From the NCBI GenBank assembly GCA_029781975.1, contig JAKOVQ010000053.1, positions 62,001 through 126,000 on the forward strand: a stretch of 64,000 nt of DNA, in the 5' to 3' direction. Below, piece by piece: positions 44,234 to 52,313 of the stretch (within the stretch, counting starts at the first letter, position 1; each line of letters opens with the position of its first letter). Source of the stretch: Acidobacteriota bacterium (GTDB taxonomy: Bacteria > Acidobacteriota > Thermoanaerobaculia > UBA5066). The translations under genes and the position numbers were made by a program. Under the pieces are notes generated by a model, which saw only the letters and a list, made by a program, of their open reading frames with translations, made no database searches and had not been told where the DNA came from.

Positions 44234-46285
44234 ATGACGGACCTCGACGGGGTGCGGGCGGCGCTCGACCGGATCGACGCGGCCCTGCTCGACCTCCTGG
44301 CCGAGCGGTCGGCGGTGGTCGAGGAGGTCGCCGCGCTGAAGAGCCGCGACCAGGAGCTCCTCCTGCGCGACCTGGAGCGCGAGCGGGACCTGCTGTCGAA
44401 GGTCGGGCGCGACGCGCAGCGCCGGGGGCTGAACGCCTTCCACGTCGTGAGGATCTTCAGGGACGTCGTCGAGGCGTCGGTGAGGCAGCAGGAGAGCCGC
44501 CTCACGCGCGACGCGAACACCGGGGCGGAGCCGCCGCTCCTGAGGGTCGCCTACCAGGGGACGGACGGGGCCTACAGCCACCTCGCCGGCCGGAAGTTCT
44601 TCGGCGACCGGAAGGAGGAGCCGATCTTCGTCGGGTACCGCTCCTTCCGGCAGGCCGTCGAGGCGGTGGAGCGCGACGAGTGCGACTACGCGATCCTGCC
44701 GCTGGAGAACTCGGTGGCGGGGAGCATCAACGAGACCTACACGCTCCTCGGGAGCTCGAAGCTCCACGTCGTCGGCGAGGAGGTCTGGCAGGTCGAGCAC
44801 TGCCTCCTCGGCCTCGCCCCCGTGCCGCTCTCGCGGATCCGCCGCGTCTACTCGCATCCCCAGGCGCTGATGCAGTGCAGCGAGTTCCTCGACGGGCTCC
44901 CCGGCGTCACCGCCGAGAGCTTCATCGACACCGCGGCCAGCGTCCAGAAGGTCAAGGAGCTCGGGAGCGAGGAGAACGCCGCGATCGCCAGCGCCGAGGC
45001 GGGGGAGCTGCACGGCCTCGTCGTCCTGAGGCGCGACATCGCGAACCAGCGGAACAACCAGACCCGCTTCGTCGTCGTCCACCGGAAGAGGTTCCAGTTC
45101 GACCCGCGCATCCCCTGCCGGACCTCCCTCCTCCTGGTGACGGACCACAAGGAGGGGGCGCTCGAGCGCTGCCTCTCCGAGCTCGCCCGGGCCCAGATCA
45201 ACATGACCAAGCTCGAGAGCCGCTCGATGACGAACACCCCGTGGGAGTACCAGTTCTACGTCGACATCGAGGGGAACGTCGACGAGCCGCGGGTCGCCCG
45301 GGCGCTCGAGGGGATCGGGCACAACGCCCGGTACCTCAGGGTCCTCGGCTGCTACCCGCGCAAGACCGACGCGGCGCTCGACGTCCCGCGCGACGTCGAC
45401 CTCTCGCCGCCCCAGGCCCCGCCGGCCCCCGTGGAGACGAGCGTCCCCGTCGCGGCCGAGTCGAAGGTCGCCTACCCCCTCGCGGCCCGCCGCGCGGGCG
45501 GCGCCGAGCGGACGCAGGTGAAGGTGGGGGACGTCCTGTTCGGGGAGGGCTTCGTGGTCGTCGCCGGGCCGTGCGCCGTCGAGAACGAGCGGCAGGTCTT
45601 CGAGACGGCCCGCGTCGTCCGGGAGGGGGGCGGCCGGGTCCTCCGCGGAGGGGTCTTCAAGCCCCGGACGAGCCCCTACGCGTTCCAGGGGCTCGGCTGG
45701 GAGGGCCTCGACATCCTCTGGCGCGCCGGGCAGGAGTACCACCTCCCGATCGTGACCGAGGTGATGGCGCCGGAGGACGTCGCGCGGGTCGCCGAGCGGG
45801 CCGACATGCTCCAGGTGGGCGCGCGGAACATGCAGAACTTCTCGCTCCTGAAGGAGGTGGGGCAGAGCAAGCGCCCCGTCCTCCTCAAGCGCGGCATGAT
45901 GTCGTCGATCGAGGAGCTCCTCCTGGCCGCCGAGTACGTCCTGGCCGCCGGGAACCGCCACGTCGTCCTCTGCGAGCGCGGGATCCGGACCTTCGAGACC
46001 TCGACCCGCAACACCCTCGACCTCGGGGCGGTCCAGGTCCTGAAGTCGAAGACGCACCTCCCGGTGATCGTCGACCCGTCCCACGCGCTCGGGATCACCG
46101 CCTACGTCGCGCCGATGGCACGCGCCGCCCTGGCGGCCGGCGCCGACGGGGTCATCGTCGAGGTCCACCCCCGGCCGGCGGAGGCGCTCTGCGACGGGCC
46201 CCAGGCGCTCACGCCGGACCTCTTCGCGGCGATGATGGGCGACCTGAAGAGGATGGGGGCGGCGCTCGGGATCCCGGTCCGCTGA
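44234..46285 (+). CDS. trifunctional chorismate mutase / prephenate dehydratase / DAHP synthase
   Basis: The 683-aa chain joins the first step of aromatic synthesis to the Phe branch. Residues ~1-90 are an AroQ chorismate mutase. Residues ~102-285 are prephenate dehydratase, with the NQTRF motif at 275-279. Residues ~295-372 are an ACT domain with EGAL (307-310) and LESRS (327-331), which match the Phe-binding GAL and ESRP motifs. After a Pro/Ala linker (~375-425) comes a type I-beta DAHP synthase (~428-683) with GPCAVE (445-450), KPRTSP (476-481), RNMQNF (531-536) and KRG (552-554). One ACT domain could let phenylalanine tune all three activities. ATG 44234 has gggaggaaggg. Confidence 0.95.
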   Translation: MTDLDGVRAALDRIDAALLDLLAERSAVVEEVAALKSRDQELLLRDLERERDLLSKVGRDAQRRGLNAFHVVRIFRDVVEASVRQQESRLTRDANTGAEPPLLRVAYQGTDGAYSHLAGRKFFGDRKEEPIFVGYRSFRQAVEAVERDECDYAILPLENSVAGSINETYTLLGSSKLHVVGEEVWQVEHCLLGLAPVPLSRIRRVYSHPQALMQCSEFLDGLPGVTAESFIDTAASVQKVKELGSEENAAIASAEAGELHGLVVLRRDIANQRNNQTRFVVVHRKRFQFDPRIPCRTSLLLVTDHKEGALERCLSELARAQINMTKLESRSMTNTPWEYQFYVDIEGNVDEPRVARALEGIGHNARYLRVLGCYPRKTDAALDVPRDVDLSPPQAPPAPVETSVPVAAESKVAYPLAARRAGGAERTQVKVGDVLFGEGFVVVAGPCAVENERQVFETARVVREGGGRVLRGGVFKPRTSPYAFQGLGWEGLDILWRAGQEYHLPIVTEVMAPEDVARVAERADMLQVGARNMQNFSLLKEVGQSKRPVLLKRGMMSSIEELLLAAEYVLAAGNRHVVLCERGIRTFETSTRNTLDLGAVQVLKSKTHLPVIVDPSHALGITAYVAPMARAALAAGADGVIVEVHPRPAEALCDGPQALTPDLFAAMMGDLKRMGAALGIPVR

Positions 46286-46348
46286 CGCGCGACGGCCGTC
46301 TCCGACCCCGCGGCGTCCCCCAAAAGCCGGGCCGCGGCGCGCGGCGGA

Positions 46349-46389
46349 TATAATAAAAAGTTCTGATCGCGCCTCTTCCGGGAGGCGCG
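46349..46389 (+). promoter_or_regulatory. TATAAT -10 and 5' UTR hairpin of rimO
   Basis: A perfect TATAAT (46349-46354) is followed by an 8-bp stem CGCGCCTC / GAGGCGCG (46368-46375 and 46382-46389) with loop TTCCGG, then aggaa and ATG 46403. No TTGACA-like -35 is visible 16-18 nt upstream. The untranslated leader would be about 40 nt. Confidence 0.6.
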
Positions 46390-46402
46390 AGGAACCCTCT
46401 TC

Positions 46403-47755
46403 ATGCCGCTGAAGCTCCCCTCCGTCGGAATCGTCTCGCTCGGGTGCCCGAAGAACCTCGTCGACACCGAGGTCATGCTGGGGTACCTGAAGCGGGAAGG
46501 CCACCCGCTCGCCGATCCCGACGGCGCGCGGGTCGTCATCGTCAACACCTGCGGCTTCATCGACCAGGCGAAGGAGGAGTCGGTCAACGCCGTCCTCGAG
46601 CAGGTCCGCCGCAAGGAGGCGGGCGAGATCGACCGCGTGGTGGTGGCGGGGTGCATGGTCCAGAAGTACGGCGCCGAGCTGGCGGCGGAGCTCCCCGAGG
46701 TGGACCACTTCATCGGTCTCGACGAGCTCGAGAAGGCGCCGGCCGCCGCGCTCGGGCTCCCCGGCCTGCCGCGCTTTACCGACAAGCCCCTCGCGACGCG
46801 GCTCTACGACGACCGGGCGCCGCGCGTCCTGACGGGCCGGCGCGGCTACGCGTACCTCAAGGTGGCGGAGGGCTGCAACAACCCGTGCACCTTCTGCACC
46901 ATCCCTCAGATGCGCGGGCTCCAGCGCTCCCGGTCGGTCGAGTCGCTCGTGGCCGAGGCGCGAGGGCTCGAGGCGCAGGGGGTCCGCGAGCTCGTCCTCG
47001 TCTCGCAGGACACCACGCGCTACGGAGAGGACGCCGGCCTGGGCCGGGAGGGGCTCGCGACCCTCGTCCGCGCGCTCGTCGCCGGGACCTCGGTCCCCTG
47101 GATCCGGTTCCTCTACGCCTACCCGAAGACGCTCCACCCCTCCGTCCTCGACCTGATGGCCGCGGAGCCGCGCTTCGTCCCCTACGTCGACATCCCGCTC
47201 CAGCACGTCTCGCGCGGCGTCCTGGCCGCCATGCAGAGGGGGGGCGACCCGGCGAGCTACGCCCGCCTCCTCCACGGCATGCGGGAGAAGGTGCCCGGCA
47301 TCGCCCTGAGGACGACCTTCATCGTCGGGTTCCCCACGGAGAGCGACGCCGACTTCGCCGAGCTCGTCTCCTTCGTGAGGGAGGTCGAGCTCGACCACCT
47401 CGGGGTCTTCCCCTACTCGCCGGAGCCGGGCTCCGGCGCCGAGCCTCTCGGCGACCCGGTGCCGGCCGCGGTGAAGGAGGAGCGGGTCGGGACGCTGATG
47501 GAGCTGCAGAGGAAGATCTCCCGCGCGAGGAACCGCGCCCTGAAGGGGCAGGTGCTGGACGCCATCGTGGAGGGGCCGGCGGACGAGTCGGAGCTCCTCC
47601 TCGCCGGGCGGCTGAAGCGGCAGGCCCCGGAGATCGACGGCCGCCTCCTCCTGAACGACGCCCCGGAGGGGTTCGAGCCCCTGCCCGGGTCGATCGTCCG
47701 CGTGAAGGTGACGTCGGCTCATGACTACGACCTCGTGGGCCGGGTCGTCGGGTGA
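46403..47755 (+). CDS. rimO: ribosomal protein S12 methylthiotransferase RimO
   Basis: RimO is a radical-SAM enzyme that methylthiolates Asp88 of ribosomal protein S12. The 450-aa protein has the N-terminal MTTase cluster cysteines Cys15, Cys50 and Cys84, the radical-SAM CxxxCxxC at Cys158, Cys162 and Cys165 (CNNPCTFC), and a C-terminal TRAM domain. The QRSRS and FPYSPEPGS segments favour RimO over MiaB. The leader holds a TATAAT box and a hairpin. Its stop lies inside an 11-bp tandem repeat shared with the ribF start. Confidence 0.94.
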   Translation: MPLKLPSVGIVSLGCPKNLVDTEVMLGYLKREGHPLADPDGARVVIVNTCGFIDQAKEESVNAVLEQVRRKEAGEIDRVVVAGCMVQKYGAELAAELPEVDHFIGLDELEKAPAAALGLPGLPRFTDKPLATRLYDDRAPRVLTGRRGYAYLKVAEGCNNPCTFCTIPQMRGLQRSRSVESLVAEARGLEAQGVRELVLVSQDTTRYGEDAGLGREGLATLVRALVAGTSVPWIRFLYAYPKTLHPSVLDLMAAEPRFVPYVDIPLQHVSRGVLAAMQRGGDPASYARLLHGMREKVPGIALRTTFIVGFPTESDADFAELVSFVREVELDHLGVFPYSPEPGSGAEPLGDPVPAAVKEERVGTLMELQRKISRARNRALKGQVLDAIVEGPADESELLLAGRLKRQAPEIDGRLLLNDAPEGFEPLPGSIVRVKVTSAHDYDLVGRVVG

Positions 47756-47779
47756 TCGTCGGGTGACCGTCCGGTGATC
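47747..47779 (+). repeat. three tandem 11-bp repeats at the rimO-ribF junction
   Basis: GTCGGGTGATC, GTCGGGTGACC and GTCCGGTGATC lie head to tail. Each contains GTGA. The first holds the rimO TGA, and the third supplies the ribF GTG. Removing two units would recreate a normal 4-nt GTGA overlap with the identical RibF N-terminus, so the gap looks like a duplication by slippage. Confidence 0.85.
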
Positions 47780-48718
47780 GTCGTCCAGGACCCGCTCCGG
47801 CGGACCGACCTCCCGAAGGGGGGCGTCGTCACCATCGGGAACTTCGACGGGGTCCACCTCGGGCACCAGGAGATGCTCCGGGGCGTCGTGGCGCGGGCGC
47901 GGGAGCTCGACGCCCCGGCGATCGTCCTGACGTTCACCCCGCACCCGCTCCGGGTCCTCCACCCGCAGCGCGCGCCGAAGCTGATCCAGACCCTGAGGCA
48001 GCGCGAGGAGTCGATCGCCGAGCAGGGCGTCGACGCCCTCCTCGTCGTCCCCTTCACGCGCGCGTTCGCGTCCCTTCCCGCGGAGGAGTTCGTCCGCGAC
48101 TTCCTCGGCCGCCGGCTCGCGGCCCGCGAGGTCCACGTCGGGTCGAACTTCGTCTTCGGCTGCGGGAAGCGGGGGAACGTCGGGATGATGGCGGAGATCG
48201 GGGCGGCGATCGGTCTGACGGTGGTGCCGCTCCCGCTCGTCGGCGACGGGGCCGACGCGGTCTCCTCCACGAGGATCCGGAGCCTCCTCGAGCAGGGGGA
48301 CGTCGCCCGCGCCAACGCCCTCCTGGGCCGCCCCTACGCGATGGACGGGACCATCGCCAAGGGGGACCGGATGGGGCGCCGGATCGGCTTCCCGACGATC
48401 AACCTCAAGCCCGAGAACGAGCTCTACCCGCGCGACGGGGTCTACGTCACCACCGTCCTCATCCGTTCGTTCGAGCGGACGTTCACCTGCGTCACGAACA
48501 TCGGCCGGCGGCCGACCGTCTACGAGGAGTACGCCACGACGATCGAGTCGTACATCCTCGATTTCTCGTCGGACGTCTACGGCGAGTCGGTCCGGCTGGC
48601 CTTTCACGACAGGCTCCGGGAGGAGAGGGTCTTCCCGTCGATGCTGGAGCTGACCGCGCAGATCCGGAGCGACGTCGAGGCGACGCGCGCCTGGTTCGGC
48701 GCGAGGGGCGGGGCGTGA
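47774..48718 (+). CDS. ribF: bifunctional riboflavin kinase / FAD synthetase
   Basis: RibF converts riboflavin to FMN and then FAD. The 314-aa protein has the nucleotidyl-transferase motif TIGNFDGVHLGHQ (HxGH) near residue 20 and SSTRIR near 165, then the C-terminal flavokinase domain with GRRIGFPTINL near 200 and DGVYVT. GTG 47774 comes from the third unit of the tandem repeat. The stop overlaps the next gene's GTG. Flavin supply is relevant to the flavoenzyme glutaryl-CoA dehydrogenase elsewhere in the window, but there is no operon link. Confidence 0.95.
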   Translation: MIVVQDPLRRTDLPKGGVVTIGNFDGVHLGHQEMLRGVVARARELDAPAIVLTFTPHPLRVLHPQRAPKLIQTLRQREESIAEQGVDALLVVPFTRAFASLPAEEFVRDFLGRRLAAREVHVGSNFVFGCGKRGNVGMMAEIGAAIGLTVVPLPLVGDGADAVSSTRIRSLLEQGDVARANALLGRPYAMDGTIAKGDRMGRRIGFPTINLKPENELYPRDGVYVTTVLIRSFERTFTCVTNIGRRPTVYEEYATTIESYILDFSSDVYGESVRLAFHDRLREERVFPSMLELTAQIRSDVEATRAWFGARGGA

Positions 48719-49581
48719 CCGCGGACCCGCTCGTGAGGCTGGCGGCGCTCGGCGCGGCGGTCTTCGCGGCGCGGCGCGGCTCGGTCCGGTCCCTGGCGGT
48801 CGCTGGCGCCGCCGCGGGCCTCGCCGCGTTCGGGCTCCTGCCGCGGCAGCTGCCGGCGCCTCTCTGGGGAGCGGGCGCGGCCGTCCTGGCGTTCTCGGCG
48901 GCCGCGCTCCTCCTCCACGGCACGTGGTCGCCCCTGACGGCCGAGGCGCTCCCGGACGGCTTCGCCCTCGCCGTGCCGAGCGCCCTGGTGGCCGCGGCGT
49001 CCCTGAGGGGCCAGCCCTTCCCGGCGATCGCCTTCGGCGCCCTCGTGGTCCTCGCCTCGGTCTCGCTCTTCGCCGCGGAGGGGTGCCGCGCGAACGCGGA
49101 AGCGGGGTGGCGGCGGGTCGCCGGCTGGGTGACCGCCGTCGGCGCCCCGTCCGCGGCGACCCTCGCGCTCCTCGAAGGGGGCCGGAGGGCGCAGGAGCGG
49201 CTGGCCTGGCTCCCGCCGCTCGCGGCCGCGCTCCTGGCGCTCGCCGCGTGGGCCCTCCCGCACCTCTCGGAATCGCGGCGCGTCCGCCGCGAGCTCTCCG
49301 AGGAGGCGGGGCTCGGGATCCTCCCGGCGGAGGACGTCGAGGTCCTCGTGAACCCGTGGCGGAGGCTTCGCGAGGGGCGCCTGGGGCGGGCGGACGAGCG
49401 CCGGACGTACGTGAGGAGCGCCCTCCTCCTGGCCGTGGTCCGTCAGCAGCAGCGGCGGCGGTCGGGCGAGTCGAACAGGCTCCGCCAGCTCGAGGTGATC
49501 TCCTTCCGGACCCGGCTGCGCCGGACGGTCAACGCCCGGATGGAGAACCGAGCGGCGCCGGTGCCGGAAGAGCTGCAGTAG
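48715..49581 (+). CDS. uncharacterised membrane protein (288 aa)
   Basis: I do not recognise this protein. It has about six Ala/Leu-rich helices (residues ~5-185), then a ~100-residue basic cytoplasmic tail rich in Arg (RRELSEEAGLG, VVRQQQRRRSGESNRLRQLEV) that could be a coiled coil or RNA/lipid-binding segment. GTG 48715 overlaps ribF by GTGA, so it is co-translated with ribF. It converges on the M16 genes. Codon use matches the neighbours. Confidence 0.75.
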   Translation: MTADPLVRLAALGAAVFAARRGSVRSLAVAGAAAGLAAFGLLPRQLPAPLWGAGAAVLAFSAAALLLHGTWSPLTAEALPDGFALAVPSALVAAASLRGQPFPAIAFGALVVLASVSLFAAEGCRANAEAGWRRVAGWVTAVGAPSAATLALLEGGRRAQERLAWLPPLAAALLALAAWALPHLSESRRVRRELSEEAGLGILPAEDVEVLVNPWRRLREGRLGRADERRTYVRSALLLAVVRQQQRRRSGESNRLRQLEVISFRTRLRRTVNARMENRAAPVPEELQ

Positions 49582-49629
49582 CGAAGGCCGGGAACGGGAG
49601 CGGCCGGCGCCCGGAGGAGACGCGGCCCG

Positions 49630-50991
49630 TCAGCCCCGGACGCGCTCGCCGGCCGCCGTCCAGACGGTCACGGGGCCGAGGGCCTCGAGCGCCGGGACGA
49701 TCGCCGCGGCCTCCCCGACGGCCGAGAGGACTCCTCGGTCCGGGGCGAAGAGGGCGGCGGCCGTCTCCCGCGCCTCCTCCCGGGTCACGGACTCGACCCG
49801 CTCGCGCCACGTCGCCGTGTCGTCCTCGCCGAGCCCGAAGAGGACCCGGGTCGCCTCCTCCGCGACGAGGGCGCCGGGCGTCTCGTGCGCGAGGGCGAAG
49901 GTGCCGCGGAGGTAGCTCTTCGCCCGGGCCTGCTCGTCGTCGGTCGGGCCCTCCGCCGCGAAGCGGGAGAGCTCGTCGAGGAGGGCCCGCGCCGCCTCGC
50001 CCGTCACCTCCGTCCGGCAGTCGACCGAGGCGACGAAGTGGCCGGCGACGAGGCGCGCCACGAGCCCCGAGAAGGCGCCGTAGGTCAGGCGGCGCTCCTC
50101 GCGGAGGACGGTGAAGAGGCGGGACGCCGCGTCGCCTCCGAGGGACTGGTTGGCCACCGTCGCGGCGACGAACCTCGGGTCCGAGCGCCGGACGGCGGGG
50201 CGCCCGAAGAGGAGGCTCGTCTGGACGGAGCCCGGCCGGTCGACGACGTGCACCTCGAGGGCCGCCGGCCCCGGCGGCGCCGGCGCGAGGACGGCGCGGG
50301 GATCGGCCGGGGACGGCGCCGCCCGGAGGGCGCGTCCGGCCGCCTCGACGAGCTCGGAGGGGTCCCGGGGACCGCAGAGGGTGACGATGGCGCCGTCGAG
50401 CCGCCAGCCCAGGCGGTGGAAGGAGACGACGTCCTCCCTCGTGAGGGCCTCGACCGACTCCTCGTGCGGCGCCAGCCTCCCGTACGGGTGGCCGGGGTAG
50501 AGCTCGGAGAGGAGCCGTTCGCGGGCGAGGAAGTCGGGCTCGGAACGCTGCTCCGCCAGCGACTCGACGATCCGGCCGCGGCTCCTCTCGATCTCCTCGG
50601 GAGGGAACGAGGGCTCGAGGAGCGCCTCCGCGAGGAGGGCCAGCGCCTCGTCGAGCTCGTCCGGCAGCGCGCTCAGCCGCGCGACCGCGGCGTCGAACCC
50701 GGCGGAGGCGTCGACCGACGCGGCCCGGTCGTCGATCGCCTCGGCCCACGCCGTGGCCGACCTCCGGCGGGTGCCCGAGCCGAAGAGGTCGGCGACCAGG
50801 TCGGCCAGCCCCTCGCGCCCTTCCGGGTCGCTCGCGCTCCCCGCCCCGGGGAGGAGGATCGTCACGGAGACGACCGGCCTCCGGCCCCAGCGGGCGGCGC
50901 GGAGGAGCGGGCCCGCCGTCCCCGGCGGCCCCTCGAACCGCGGAGCGTCGAAACGCCGCGGGGGGCCGACCGCCGGGAGGCCGCCCGTCAC
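49630..50991 (-). CDS. M16-family peptidase-like protein, catalytic motif lost
   Basis: This 453-aa protein has the two-lobe M16 fold pattern but no HxxEH: the expected position reads EGLADLVADLF. The C-lobe substrate-binding RLTYGAFSG (Arg/Tyr pair) is retained. It therefore resembles the beta or regulatory subunit of processing peptidases such as YmxG/PqqL-type pairs and the mitochondrial alpha/beta pair. GTG 50991 overlaps the stop of the active M16 gene (GTGA), so a heterodimer is likely. No signal peptide is evident, so its compartment is unclear. Confidence 0.88.
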   Translation of the reverse strand: MTGGLPAVGPPRRFDAPRFEGPPGTAGPLLRAARWGRRPVVSVTILLPGAGSASDPEGREGLADLVADLFGSGTRRRSATAWAEAIDDRAASVDASAGFDAAVARLSALPDELDEALALLAEALLEPSFPPEEIERSRGRIVESLAEQRSEPDFLARERLLSELYPGHPYGRLAPHEESVEALTREDVVSFHRLGWRLDGAIVTLCGPRDPSELVEAAGRALRAAPSPADPRAVLAPAPPGPAALEVHVVDRPGSVQTSLLFGRPAVRRSDPRFVAATVANQSLGGDAASRLFTVLREERRLTYGAFSGLVARLVAGHFVASVDCRTEVTGEAARALLDELSRFAAEGPTDDEQARAKSYLRGTFALAHETPGALVAEEATRVLFGLGEDDTATWRERVESVTREEARETAAALFAPDRGVLSAVGEAAAIVPALEALGPVTVWTAAGERVRG

Positions 50992-52289
50992 GCCTCCGCC
51001 CCCGCCGTCCCCTCCGCGCCGGGCCGGACCTCGACGACGGAGTAAGCCTCGGGGCGGAGGAGCCGGGCGGCCGCGTCGCGCACCTCGGCGGCGGTCAGGG
51101 AGAGGAGGCGCCCGAGGTCGTCGCGGAAGAGGCCGGGCTCCCCGTCGTAGAGGCCGTACTCCGAGAGGACGAAGGCGACGGACTGGGACGTCTGCAGCGC
51201 CCGCACCGCGTCCGCCTCCAGCATCCGGCGCGCCCTCTCCATCTCGCGGGGGGAGAGCCCGTCCCCCGCGACCCGGGCGAGGTCTTCGCGGATCTCGCGC
51301 TCGAGGAGATCGAGCCCCACCCCGTCCCGCGCGATCGCGAAGACGCGCAGGAGGGAGGGCCCCCGGCGCTCGTCGACGCTGATGGAGAGGCTGAGAGCGC
51401 GCTCCTCGTCCTTCACGAGGCGACGCCAGAGCCGTCCGCTCTCCCCTCCGCCGAGGACCTTCTCGACGTAGGCGAGGGCCAGGAGGTCCCCGTGCCGCCG
51501 CGGCGGCGCCTTCACGTCGAGGTGGAGGGCAGGGAAGAGCGCATGCGGGTCGGTCACCGAGAGGCGCCGCTCGCCGGCGGGGGGCGGCTCGACGACCTCG
51601 ACCGGCGCGGGCCGCTCGCGCGCGGGGAGCTCGCCGAACTGCTCGCGGACGGCCTGGAGCGCCGCGGCCGGCTCGACGTCGCCCGTCACGCAGAGGAGGG
51701 CGTTGGCCGGAGAGTAGTGGCGGCGGTGGAAGTCCCGCGCGTCGGCGAGAGAGGCCGCGTCGAGGTCCTCCATCGACCCGATGACGGGGTGCCGGTACGC
51801 GAACGATTCGTAGGCGAGGGAGTCGGCCTCCTGGAACGAGAGGCCGTACGGCTGGTTGTCGATCCGGAGGCGCTTCTCCTCCTTGACCGCCTCGCGCTGG
51901 CGGTCGAGGTTCTCCTGGGTGAGGTCGAGCGCCCGCATCCGGTCGGCCTCGAGGAAGAGCCCGAGCTCGAGGGCCTCGGCGGGCAGGGTCGCGAAGTAGT
52001 TGGTCCTCTCCTCGGTGGTCGTCCCGTTGAAGACGCCCCCCGCGGAGGTGACGAGGCGGGCGTGCTCCCCCTTCGGGACCCGTTCGGACCCCTCGAACAT
52101 CAGGTGCTCGAAGAGGTGGGCGAGGCCGGTCCGCCCCGGCTCCTCGACCCGGCTCCCGACGTCGTAGGTCACGTCCACCGTCACGACCGGGACGCCGGGC
52201 AGCGGAGCCACGACGACCGCCAGGCCGTTCCGGAGGCGCTCGGTGACGAAGGGGACCTCGAGCCCCGCGGGAATCGGTGCGGACGCCAA
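50988..52289 (-). CDS. M16-family zinc metallopeptidase (active subunit)
   Basis: This 433-aa protein has the inverted zinc motif HLFEH (H58, E61, H62) preceded by GRTGLA, and the distal Glu region around EAVKEEKR, so it should be catalytically competent. M16 enzymes cleave small unfolded peptides. The start is uncertain: TTG 52289 is used, with TATGAT (52303-52298) 8 nt upstream and no good Shine-Dalgarno; an ATG at 52302 is in another frame. It is coupled to the inactive M16 gene and diverges from an outer-membrane barrel gene 24 bp away. Confidence 0.9.
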   Translation of the reverse strand: MASAPIPAGLEVPFVTERLRNGLAVVVAPLPGVPVVTVDVTYDVGSRVEEPGRTGLAHLFEHLMFEGSERVPKGEHARLVTSAGGVFNGTTTEERTNYFATLPAEALELGLFLEADRMRALDLTQENLDRQREAVKEEKRLRIDNQPYGLSFQEADSLAYESFAYRHPVIGSMEDLDAASLADARDFHRRHYSPANALLCVTGDVEPAAALQAVREQFGELPARERPAPVEVVEPPPAGERRLSVTDPHALFPALHLDVKAPPRRHGDLLALAYVEKVLGGGESGRLWRRLVKDEERALSLSISVDERRGPSLLRVFAIARDGVGLDLLEREIREDLARVAGDGLSPREMERARRMLEADAVRALQTSQSVAFVLSEYGLYDGEPGLFRDDLGRLLSLTAAEVRDAAARLLRPEAYSVVEVRPGAEGTAGAEA

Positions 52290-52296
52290 GGCTGCG

Positions 52297-52303
52297 TATC
52301 ATA
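52297..52303. promoter_or_regulatory. shared palindromic -10 for divergent M16 and outer-membrane protein genes
   Basis: GTATCATAC is a palindrome. On the plus strand TATCAT lies 11 nt before ATG 52314. On the minus strand TATGAT lies 8 nt before TTG 52289. Only one polymerase could occupy it at a time. Confidence 0.4.
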
Positions 52304-52313
52304 CGGGGCTCCG

